From contig QKYT01000186.1 of assembly GCA_003550305.1 (NCBI GenBank), positions 111,129 to 175,128 on the forward strand: a DNA stretch of 64,000 nt, given 5' to 3'. The position numbers were made by a program, and so were the translations under genes. Shown piece by piece: positions 1 to 9,895 of the stretch; within the stretch, counting starts at the first letter, position 1, and every line of letters begins with the position of its first letter. The notes under the pieces are model-generated. The model was not told the DNA's origin and did no database searches. It saw only the letters and a program-made list of their open reading frames with translations. Source of the stretch: Glomus cerebriforme. Lineage: Eukaryota > Glomeromycota > Glomeromycetes > Glomerales > Glomeraceae.

Positions 1-1168
1 GATTGGAGCAACAATCAGAAGCTTTAGATTTATTGAGCTCTGATCGAGTATGCCATTAATTTAATTTAATTAAAAATATATATAATATATGAAAAAAATT
101 AAATTAATTAACATTCTTTTCTCTTATTATTTCAGGAAATACTAGAAGAACGCATTCCTTCAGAATTTCGGTCATCTGAATCAGATACAGATGGAGTTTC
201 TAAAATTAAAGATGAATTACGAGCTCTAATAAATCAATCATTACAAATAATAAGGGAATGTGAGACCAAAATTCAAGAAGTGAAAAAGGTTGCAGATTTA
301 GATGATATTGGTACTTACATATTTGAATTTTGTTATTTTCGATATATTAATTTAATTTATAATTATAAAATTAAAAATTATGTTTTATTTTTAGCACCTA
401 TATTGCTTAAAGAAGCTGCAAAAATAAGCTCTGCTAGCAATACATCTATAAAACTTGAACCTGCTCATTTTGAAGATTTATTTAATGAACAGTTGAAGAA
501 ATATGATAACTTCTTATCAACGTGTGATAAATTATCTGATATTCAAGAAAAATTGCTGGCATCTATATCTGTAAGTGATTTTTTTTTTTTTGTGTTCATA
601 TATTATTTTTTTTCATTATTTGTGACATTGATTACAAATTATAATATAGGATAAATTCGAAGAATATAATAAAAAACGAAGAATTGCATTTAATAATACG
701 AACAGAGTTCAGTTTATACAAACACTTGAGACTGGATATAAATTTTTTATTAATATACTCCAGCGATTACAGGAAGGAATGGCGGTAATTAGTTATAAAT
801 GTGTTTTTTTTGTAAGAATGCTTGTTATATCTGATCATTAAATATATATGTATGATATATTTAAGTTCTATGCTCGTTCACAAGCAAACGTGGATGAACT
901 TAAGCAAAATTGTCAAGCCTTTGCCCTCAATCGTAAAAAAGAAGCTGAACATCTTGCAGAGTAAAAATATCAGTTATTTTATGTGATAAACTTTATAATC
1001 ATCATGTAATTTTAATTCATGAAATTTTTTTTTTTTTATAGATCAATGAGAAATCTTAATATCTCGCAAACTGCAACACCTATTAATAAAGTATGGAGTA
1101 AAGGTATGCAAATATCATTTTCACCTACATCACAGGGATATCCGAGACCACAACCACCACCACAATGA
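1..1168 (+). CDS. ALIX/Bro1/Rim20-like protein, 3' part (5' end outside the window)
   Basis: Six exons can be read in one frame: 1-47, 136-310, 395-570, 650-784, 866-960 and 1042-1168, joined by GT-AG introns whose phases all agree. The translation is mostly helical coiled coil, with a stretch reading FYARSQANVDELKQNCQAFA then LNRKKEAEHL, which resembles the end of the V domain of ALIX/Bro1-domain proteins (FY..L...L...C..F...R..E...L). It ends in a short proline-rich tail (YPRPQPPPQ). In known members an N-terminal Bro1 domain binds ESCRT-III and the V domain binds YPxL motifs or ubiquitin, in endosomal sorting (Bro1) or pH signalling (Rim20/PalA). The Bro1 domain would lie upstream of this window, so Bro1 and Rim20 cannot be told apart here. 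Family call is moderately sure; exon structure is strong. Confidence 0.72.
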
Positions 1169-2641
1169 TATTGCTATGCCTTGCTCCAGTAAAATAAATA
1201 ATTTATTTAAATTATATATTATTAAAATAGAATTTATTTTATAATTAAAGATCGAGAGATTTTGCCTCATTAATTTAATCATGTGATCGTTAGTTGCGCA
1301 ACTATATTCTACGCAAATCACGTTCTGCTTTTTTGATCAGATTACAATGATTATAAGCAAAAAAAGTCATTATATTATTTTTGTTATTAATGACATGTTA
1401 CTAATTACCTTTAAAGAATATTTTGCAAATTCAATACAAGGAAAGTTATGTTCATTATATTCGTATATAATTCTCGGATTTTTTAGTTATTCCGCTTTAA
1501 CGAAACTTATATCTCAAAATTATTACGGATGCGGAAATCCGGGAAATCCGCTATATTGAAAAGAATTTGTTATATCCACGTAATTCAAAATTTCTATATC
1601 GAATGTCCGACGATAAATATTTTTAAATTTCCTAATTTATTGAAGGACATAACTAAATCAATTCCGAGATAAATATCCAGCATTTTTTTTTTATTAGATC
1701 GGCAAAAGCACACAAAATATTTGGTACATGCTATCTTTTTTGTTGTTAATCCAATTTATTTCATACATCAATGGTCAAATTTCAAATATTTACAAAAATT
1801 TTTGTCCATAATCTCAGATTAAAAAAGAACAAAGAAAATTCTTTTTTCAGATTTTTTTTTTAATGTCCAGTTTGATTTTTTTTCCTGATCAAAAATAATT
1901 ACGTATTTATTTCCAAAAAAAAAACGGTTACAGGTTCTGTTCTCTAAAAAGTTTATTGGTACTCTACCAATTGATACCATGTTGTTACACAATCTCAACT
2001 TTTGACACTATTCTTAAATGTTAAAGATTTACTTAATTTTCTTACTATTTTCTTACAATAAATTAGGTATATATGTTACCTTAAGTTAGAACGTATCGCG
2101 CGTGGCGAAATTCATCATCATAGTATCAAAAAATTTCAAGTCTAAATCCGGTAGATTTATTTATTTATTTTTTATTTTATTTTATTTTTTTTTTTAGAGA
2201 TGTTCAACAATTAAATTTTAGTTTGTTGTACAAATCAGTGTTAAATTAGATGTCTTTGGTTCCTTATTAATTATGCCAATTACACAACACTGACAATATA
2301 AAAAATATTTTGTTTTTTTGGAACTTTTTCTTTCAACTAATTTTTTTGTTTCGCTTTTGTTATCCGAAAAGAAATATTCATTAGTTATATAACATTAATA
2401 TCGCATATATATATGGTTTTAATATTGTCTTTTTAATAATAAAACAAAATTATTTTTCTTTTCTTTTTTTTTTTAACGACTGACTATATGTTGGCACTTT
2501 TGTTTTTTAAAAAAAAAAGTATAATCAAATTAACGATAATTTAATAACGAAAAAGTACTGTGTACATAACTTTTCCACTCTTTTTTTGCTAGCCAAAAAA
2601 AAATCTAATTAATAATATAATTAATAATAATATATAATAGT
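1169..2641. other. Intergenic spacer, no gene seen
   Basis: AT-rich spacer between two plus-strand genes. It holds long T and A runs and short open frames (for example 1347-1559) with no recognisable protein. The last 200 bases before the next start are rich in pyrimidine runs and form its likely promoter, but no defined element was identified. Confidence 0.5.
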
Positions 2642-4194
2642 ATGGAAGGATATGATAAAAATGAAGCATTTTTATTATCAAAACACTCATCGAATGCTTC
2701 CTTACCAGTACCAAAACTAGCTTTTGGTGCGGGAAATAACCAAAAGCATCGTAATAATACTTTTCAGGAATTTTCACCTACATCATCATCACAACAGCAT
2801 AAAGATCAGTTTTCACGTTTACAAAGATCATCAAAAGAAATAATATTAGAAGAGTATACCGAAGAAAAACTTAATGGAACAGGAACGGGAGCAGAGGAAA
2901 AAGATTTTCATCATAAAACGTCAAGTTTTATGTCTGATAATGTAATAATGTCTGATGGATCACTTTTTCCTTCATTAGATAAAGTATTAATGAATAAATC
3001 GGGTTCACCATTATCGCAGTATAATTTTTATGCTTATCTGAGACATGTATGGCATGGAGAAGAAAATCTAAATTTTTGGTTAGATGTTGTTACTCACGAA
3101 AATCTTTTTGAATCATGGCGTGAATATCAGAATTATATAAAAAAGGCAAGAGAGAGAAGACAAAGTGAAAGTGCTACCAGTAGAAGAGGAAAAGATAACG
3201 AAGGTGGTGATACAGGAGTTGAAGGAGATGATGAGGATGAAGGAGACTATGAGGAAGAAGTTGTTAATTGGGGACCTTCTCATGATTATAACGATAGTAA
3301 TTCAAGTACTGAAGGTACAGTCACACCTTCGGTTGCACCCTCAACAATAGATTCAAAAAATCCTGTAGTTAAAAATAATCATCATTTTTCTTCTTCAAAT
3401 AGATTTGCAGGAGCATTTTATGATGATGGTGGTAATGGTAAAAATAATTATGAAATTACAGTGAGTTCAGAAGATCGTGTATCATTGGATTATAAACAAC
3501 CTGAAATTGTAAAAAGAGTTAACGAAGAAGATTTAGCAAAATCTTCTCTGAACATTTACAAAAAGTATGGTCATATGAATATATTACCGGAGGAAAATCG
3601 TATAACAATGCAGGATTTAATTGAACGTCAAGGAAGGTTTAATCCTGTAGTATTTTCATCAGCAAAATCTTATGTTTATCATATTATGAATGTAATATAT
3701 TTTCCAAAATTCATTCAATCCGCTATTGATATGAATTTAACTCATATACATGCCATAATTGCTTTACCTTTGGGAATATTAGCTTTAACATTTGGTCTCG
3801 CTTTAGAATTATATTACATTTTTATGGGATATGAAAATAGATTATTAAGACTTTGGGGGTTTCTTCCTATATGGTTAGGTTGGATCTTACTACAAACTGC
3901 TGCTACTCGTTTCCTCCCTCCACTGATCTTATTCGGTGTAAGGTACGTAATAAATTAAGTTATTCTGGTTGGTGCAATTTTTGTTAAATTCCTTTTTTAA
4001 TGTATTCCTTTTTTTTATTTTAACTTAGCGAGCACAAATTATTTCGATTCCATAAAATCAAAGAACGTTCAATTTTATATCAACATAGAAAACGTGCTTT
4101 GACTTTTATGATGTGGAATACTTTAGCTGCTATAATAACTGTTGGTATTTTAATTGCGATACCTCCTATCGCTCTTTATGATGCCAGACGTTAA
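2642..4194 (+). CDS. RAX1: Rax1-like RGS-domain membrane protein
   Basis: Two exons, 2642-3942 and 4029-4194 (phase-2 GTACGT...CTTAG intron), give about 488 residues. The RGS fold comes in two parts: residues about 110-172 (LSQYNFYAYLRH, ENLNFWLDVV) and about 288-362 (an AKSYVYHIM stretch), separated by a roughly 115-residue acidic, Ser/Asn-rich insertion. Three strongly hydrophobic segments follow, at about 369-394, 401-432 and near the C-terminus in exon 2, and the protein ends ALYDARR. Split RGS plus C-terminal membrane helices is the layout of fungal Rax1, which in yeast works with Rax2 in bipolar bud-site marking at the plasma membrane. The role in a non-budding hyphal fungus is inference; polarity or septum marking would be analogous. 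The next gene is convergent. Confidence 0.82.
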
Positions 4195-4663
4195 TTTACT
4201 TACTAAAATAAGTTTTTAATTTTCTTTTTTTTTTTTTCTTAATATGGACTTTTTTCCTTTATATATTTTGAATAATTTTTCTTTCGTATACTAGTTTTTT
4301 TATATATATATGTGAAGTTGGAAAGAAGAATAATTTTTTTTTTCTTACTTGAAGAGTGATCCTCTTCAAGTTGTATAATTAATCACAGTTGTATTATTAC
4401 GTCTCAAATGTATTTCTTTTCTTTTATTTTCGTTGATAGAATGTAAATCTTCAAACATTGTATTTGTTTCAATAAAATGCAAAAAAAACTGGTTCAATAG
4501 AATTTTTAAATATATATATAATACTATTATATAATTTATACAGTTTATTAACTAAACACATAAAATATCAAGAAAAAAGGAATAAAATTGCATGTAAAAT
4601 ATTATAATTGAATGGAGTTGTATATAAATTTAAATATCTACAGTATCTCAAATTCTTATATAA
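4195..4663. other. 3'-3' spacer between convergent genes
   Basis: Both flanking genes end here. The stretch is T-rich, with an inverted pair near 4350-4375 (CTTGAAGAG ... CTCTTCAAG) that could form a short hairpin in the 3' UTR of the plus-strand gene. No coding potential was seen. Confidence 0.45.
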
Positions 4664-6516
4664 TTAAAATATTTTATTACTATACAAATCATTAATCAAC
4701 CTTTCTTCATTGGTAACTTCTTCGTTCTCATTCTGAACTTGTTCAATTTTCTTCTTTTCCCCCTCCTCTTCTTGATCAGAATTAAATTTAAAGCTACAAT
4801 TGTTACTACACAAATCTTTAATCAAATTTTTTTCGTTAATAACTTCTTCGTTCTCATTTGGCCAAGTATTATTTACGAGTACATTGTCTGACGGGGACAT
4901 ATATTTCTGAATTAACTTGGAGTTGCTTCCATTTTGGACTTGTTCAATTTCCTCCTTTTCACTTTTCTCTTGTTTTTCTTGATCAACGGTAAATTCAAAA
5001 CAATAAATCCAACCTCGTGTACAACCAGCAACAACTCTTTCATCATCAATATCTAATATATTAAATACAGCAGTATCAGACATTTTTATCTTATTAAATT
5101 CATGAATTCCATTTCCTATAATTACATTTTCTGCATTAACTTTTGGATAAATTAATAAATGACCTTGTGGTGGAAACGATACTAGTGATCCAATCACACC
5201 GTGATTATATTTTGAGTCTATTCCTGCACAAAATACTCTATCTGGTACGTTATTATTTTGATAAATCATTATTGGATCTCTTGAATAAATTTTTCTTATC
5301 TTCTCATCTTCTCCTTCCCCTTTACTGAAAGAAGAAGGAGGCAAATCTTCCCATCTTATATGAGACATCGCTCCGGATGGTGCAATACATAAAATGTCAC
5401 GTCCGTCCACATTATTATCAAACGCACATATATTGATAGATGTTCTTGATAGAATATATTGATGAAGTAATTCATTTGTTGTAATATTAAATATATCAAT
5501 AGCTCCATTTGATGAAACAGACATAGCAGTATTTCCACCAAGTAGGCGAACACCTGCAACCTGTTTCGCAAATATATATTTTTTTTAATAATAAAGAAAA
5601 ATATTGTAATAATAATAAAAAAAAAAAATCAATAAACATAAAGCTCACCCTATTTGTATGAACATGAAATAATGCTACCTTTCTACCATCCTCCCATAAT
5701 AGTACATGTATTATTCCTTTAAAAGTTCCTAATATAATATATTCATCATTCATATCCATACATTGAGTTCCTATCCACTGATCTTCTGTAAATCTTCCAA
5801 GAGTCTCTCCCGTCGATAAAGAAAACAATTCACATCCGAAGTCACTTTATTCCATCATCATAAAGTTAATGATAGTTAGCTTTTATTATTTTTTTTTAAA
5901 AAAAAAAAAATAAATAAATAAAATCATTCTTTTAACAACTTGAAAATTATACCATACCCATAATAAGATCCACAAGCAATCACATCCTTATGTATGATAA
6001 AATCAACACAAATAATATCAGCTCCAACGTCAATTGTTTTTTCAAGTTGACCAGTTTTAATATTCCATACTCCAAGAGAATTGTCATTTGATCCTGTAAC
6101 TAAAATATTTCCTCTCAATTTTAGTGCTATAACTTTAGTATCATGAGCTTTAAAACTGATTACATTTGTTGCGGTTCCTTTTTGCCAATTCACTTGAAGT
6201 CTGTAAAACTTTTCCCAACTATTTAATGTTGAACTAGTTCTTGGTGGCAAAGGACCAGGTTCAAATAATCGTGAACTATAACATTGCCATAATGTTTCGT
6301 CTAGTGATAAATTATACCATTTTTTAGATACCTATACGAAAAAAAATGATATAATTATTATATAAAGTGATCGCGAGAAAAAAAAATTGATGTTAAATTT
6401 ACCACTCGACAAAGACAAATAGTTGCTACTGATAATTCCGCAAATATTTTTAACCAAATTTCGTCCGGTAATAAGTCAAATGGACTTATAGTACTTGAAG
6501 ATTCTTCGCTAGTCAT
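4664..6516 (-). CDS. F-box/WD40-repeat protein (SCF substrate adaptor)
   Basis: Four minus-strand exons (6516-6403, 6331-5958, 5844-5649, 5560-4664) are in phase and give about 526 residues. The N-terminus, residues about 13-50 (LLPDEIWLKIF, then VVSKKWYNLSLDETLW), is an F-box spanning the first intron. Degenerate WD40 blades follow, for example VTGSNDNSLGVWNIKTGQL and later VAGCTRGWIYCFEF. The third exon supplies FGCELFSLSTGETLGRF, which continues a blade broken by the intron. F-box/WD40 proteins bind Skp1 in SCF ubiquitin ligases and present substrates through the propeller; the substrate is unknown. The C-terminal 100 residues are acidic and contain two related copies of an IEQVQN...NEEV...LI.DL.SN unit, unlike the rest of the protein. 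Confidence 0.85.
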
Positions 6517-7171
6517 TTAAATTTTAATATTAAAAAAATATGATTTTAAAAATTTTAACCAGTGAAAGATTTTATTACTGTAAATCTAACTAACCCAGTC
6601 TAACCCTTATCAGTTATTGTATTACCACTTTAAACAAATAATTTGATCTCGTGTTTAAAAATAAAATTTTATTAGCTATTTGATCATTATGATCTGTTAT
6701 TTAAATTATTTAAATTATCAAGTATTGTCTTTGGATGAAATTAGAAATAAACTAAATGATTATTTCTTGAATTAATAAAATAAATGCATATCATATTGAC
6801 GAATTAGGAATGCATTTTTTTTTTAATTCTTTGTCTAATAGATTTGAGTAAAATCAATTTTGTAATTTCCACTATCTGATCCATAATACCATCTTTAAAT
6901 GTTCATTTACATTTAGGTAAAGTTTGATTTTGGAAAGTTGAATAAATTTTGAAAGCAAAGTATCATCCGTCCATAGTTGTTCTTTTGAAATAAAATTCCT
7001 GTTTTCCAAGTTTAGCCTATAATAAAGAAATAAAAAATGGCGTTGTAGCAAAATTAAAAAAAAAACTTGATGGTGGAGGTAGTAGAGAGATCCATAGCAT
7101 ATTATCGGAGAACGAATATTAATAAAGAAAAAAGGTTAAGAAAACTTTGGAATAATCAAGGAGAATTACTC
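6517..7171. other. Spacer, no gene seen
   Basis: Upstream region of the F-box/WD40 gene and downstream of the zinc-finger ORF. No conserved coding segment, RNA gene or repeat was recognised; one A/T-rich stretch near 6810-6830 is simple sequence. Confidence 0.4.
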
Positions 7172-7891
7172 CTATGATTTTGAATGATGGATTTGATTAA
7201 TTTGTTCTTGATAAATTAATTCTTCACCACAATATCTACCAAGTGATTGACATTTTTCGCAGAGTTCACGTTTATGACCCTCTAACATTTTTTCAGTATG
7301 TGACTCTCTCTTAAATTGAGCAAACTTTTCTTTATAAAAACTATAAATTAATCCTTGCATAACTCTTTCTTTTAGAAAATCATCTAATAATTCTTCCTGA
7401 TCAAATTTAGCAATCTCATTACATTTTAAACAGAGATGGCGATATTTTTTTACTATTTCTATTTGGTCGCTGTTTACTTTTAAATCAGCACTACATAATG
7501 AAGAAGAAAATTTATGCCCGCACTGGCAAGACAAGTGCCAGTAAAATTTAATGTCCCGTTTACTTCTATTTCTTTTTGCCGCTAAGATTTCGATAAAATT
7601 TATGTTTTCAATTTTGTGTGAGAAGTTTATATGGATTAAGAATTCCAGAAAAGAATTAAATCCTATTCCGCATTTACAAAGAAATTTATAGTAAATTCTT
7701 TTTTTTCCTTTTTGAAATGTCGCTCCTTTATTTTCGGTTTTTTTTTCAATGTTAGAATTATTTTGCTTTTTCTTTTCTTGAAGAAGAAGAGGAGTAGTTA
7801 CTAATTTTCTTTGCTGAAGAAATCTTTTTTGTCTCATCAGAAGAAAGAGGGCGGGAAATCTGAATTTAACGTTAAACATATTTAAAAGCAA
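7172..7891 (-). CDS. 3CxxC-type zinc-finger protein (putative)
   Basis: Single open frame of 239 residues. After a basic N-terminal 60 residues come cysteine motifs in the order and spacing of the zf-3CxxC family: FLCKCG near residue 90, LSCQCGHKFSSS, then RHLCLKC, then ERV, then HKRELCEKCQ followed by GRYC. The SCQCGHKFSSS / LCLKC / HK.ELCEKC...YC spacing is the main support. The first pair reads CxC rather than CxxC. Members are putative zinc-binding proteins; animal relatives help odorant receptors reach the membrane, while fungal roles are largely unknown. The upstream MLLNM start was kept because nothing excludes it; a later Met near residue 19 is possible. No intron is needed. Confidence 0.6.
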   Translation of the reverse strand: MLLNMFNVKFRFPALFLLMRQKRFLQQRKLVTTPLLLQEKKKQNNSNIEKKTENKGATFQKGKKRIYYKFLCKCGIGFNSFLEFLIHINFSHKIENINFIEILAAKRNRSKRDIKFYWHLSCQCGHKFSSSLCSADLKVNSDQIEIVKKYRHLCLKCNEIAKFDQEELLDDFLKERVMQGLIYSFYKEKFAQFKRESHTEKMLEGHKRELCEKCQSLGRYCGEELIYQEQINQIHHSKS

Positions 7892-8386
7892 TGGGTGGCT
7901 TTAAAAATTACTATATGATTACAATGAAAATTAATTCGAAGGAATTAGAAAGACAAAAGTCTTCCATTGTTAATGAATTTAAACTCGTATGACCTTAAAT
8001 ATTTTGCAAAGAAAGGTGCAATTTATACTTTTTTAGCAAATGATCCGATTTTATAATCTATTGGATGTCTAGCTATTTATATTATTTAAAATTTATAAAC
8101 TCTAATAAAGTTACACTGAATTCATCTAAAATAAGAAAACGAATTCGCAAGATTCTATTCATTTTTTTTTTATAAATCACGTACAAAAACATGCAGCCAT
8201 ATCCAAAATATTAAAAATTATTTTCCTACTATTAATTTATTATTCAATTGCATATTTTATTTAAGTAAAGATTAAAGTTAACCTTGAGGATTAATATTAA
8301 AGTTCAGTAAAATCAATTATCGAAAAATCTATAAATAAAGATTAAAAATATTAAATCATATTAAAACATAATGGATAATAAATAAT
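7892..8386. other. Spacer with remnant third exon of kinase 1
   Basis: Mostly AT-rich non-coding DNA. The part at about 8285-8340 (minus) still resembles the third exon of the kinase at 15.9-17.5 kb (IIDFTEL against AIDFGNF, after a TTTATAG acceptor) but is not reached because the matching donor is changed; see the kinase 1 entry. Confidence 0.5.
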
Positions 8387-9873
8387 TTAATTATCTGAAT
8401 ATTCTGCATTTTTTGGTTGGGGTAAATTATTAAAATTCAATAATCTACTTGTATAAATAGCTTGAGAATGTGTAGTATATGTAAGTTCAGCATTATCTGA
8501 TGATATTGTAAAAGATGATTGCTTTTTATTAAATTCATCTGCTGCTTCAATTTGTTTATTAATTTCACTATCCTTTTTATTTTGTGATATTTTTTTATAC
8601 CATTGATAGAATGTTTCACATAAATATTTTGCAGTTGGTCTTTTTAATGGATCTGCATCTACGCATTGTTTAGCTAAATCTTCTATTAACTGAGGGACTT
8701 TAGTATTAAAACTTGGTCTAAATCCTTGACAGATTTTTATTGCTAAAAATTCATCATGAGACATATCATAATAAGGAGGTAATCCATTAAATACTTCATA
8801 TATAATAATTCCCAAACTATAAACATCACTTTCTTGTGTATATTTTTTTCCTCTTAAAACTTCAGGAGCTACATATGGCAATACTCCATATACCTTCTTA
8901 TCATGTTTTTCATTTGCTGGTTTACATAATCCTAAATCAGTAATATTATAATTAGTCTTACCGGTATGAAAAGTATTTAATATATTACCACTATGAAAAT
9001 CCCGATGAGTTAATCCCTCTTTATGAATATCACTAAGACCCTCTGCAATATCACTTATAATATCAAGTTTCTCCTTCCATCTCATTGTATTAAAATCTTT
9101 ATTTAATGTTTGTCTTAAATTACCATTTTCTGCATATTTCATTACCATCATAAAATCATTTGTTTTAGGATCTTTAGTAATACCATAAAATTGAATAATG
9201 TTAAATGAATTATTCATTTTCAAGTGTAAATTAATCTAATAATAGTAATAAAAATTAGTTTTCATTTAAGATAATTGATTAAAATTATGCATTAAAATAT
9301 TACCTCGTTTAAAAATTCTAATGTTATGTCTTTTGAATTATTTAAACTTTTTAATGCAACAGTCATATCACTCTTTCTATGCCATTGATTAGTTATATAA
9401 TCCCAATAATCAATTATTCCTTCCTTCAAAATTGCTTTATATATTGTTCCAAAACCTCCCTTTGTAATATATTCAATATTTTTAAATCGATTGTATTCAA
9501 TCCATTCTAATTTTTTAGATCTATTTTCTGCATTAAGCTGAGATTTTTGGATTAGTTTATCAACATCAGAATTTCCACTCGTCCAATTCTTGAAATTTTG
9601 TTGAAAATGTTTAGCGTTACATGACTGACACCAAAAATCATTAGAATATATATTTCCTCCAGTATTCGGTTGTTTGCATTCTTTACATAAACCATACTTT
9701 TTATAACGTGCTTTTAATTCTTCATTTGATATTAGTTTATCAATTAACAAATTTTGTTCTTTAGTTAAATTTAGAGGATTAAAACCTTTTATTTGTTTAA
9801 ATACATTTTTCTTGAGATATTTCTGCTTAGGTTTGCGTTTATTACAACGAAAGAAGTTTTTTATGAAATTCAT
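8387..9873 (-). CDS. Zinc-ribbon TKL-type protein kinase 1
   Basis: Two exons, 9873-9304 and 9235-8387 (68-nt phase-0 intron), give 472 residues. Residues 63-66 and 82-85 are two CxxC pairs (GLCKECKQP, WCQSC) forming a likely zinc ribbon, followed by NFKNWTSGN. The kinase domain starts with GGFGTIYKA (about 139-147), the VALK lysine is K175, the catalytic loop is HRDFHSGNIL (Asp 269), the magnesium motif is DLG (290-292) rather than DFG, and APE lies at 313-315. It is probably active, since all catalytic residues are present. The tail carries FTISSDNAELTYTTHSQ then AIYTSRLLNFNNLP, also seen in the other kinases here. TKL-like kinases of this layout are greatly expanded in Rhizophagus; targets are unknown. 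Relative to kinase 2 its last donor has changed GT to AT, so translation ends at YSDN. Confidence 0.88.
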
Positions 9874-9895
9874 AACGTTAACAAAGTTAGGACAG
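9874..9895 (-). promoter_or_regulatory. Conserved leader block before the kinase start
   Basis: Reading the minus strand, the bases just before the ATG are CCTAACTTTGTTAACGTT. Nearly the same block (CCTAACTTTGTAACGTT) precedes kinase 2 at about 17463-17480 and CCTAACTTTATAACGTT precedes the plus-strand pseudogene at about 12475-12492. It marks shared ancestry of the 5' ends and helps fix the start codons; a regulatory role is inference. Confidence 0.5.

Noticed and set aside
1347..1559. 70-residue open frame before the Rax1-like gene
   Set aside because: Hydrophobic low-complexity translation without motif, intron support or homology that could be recognised.
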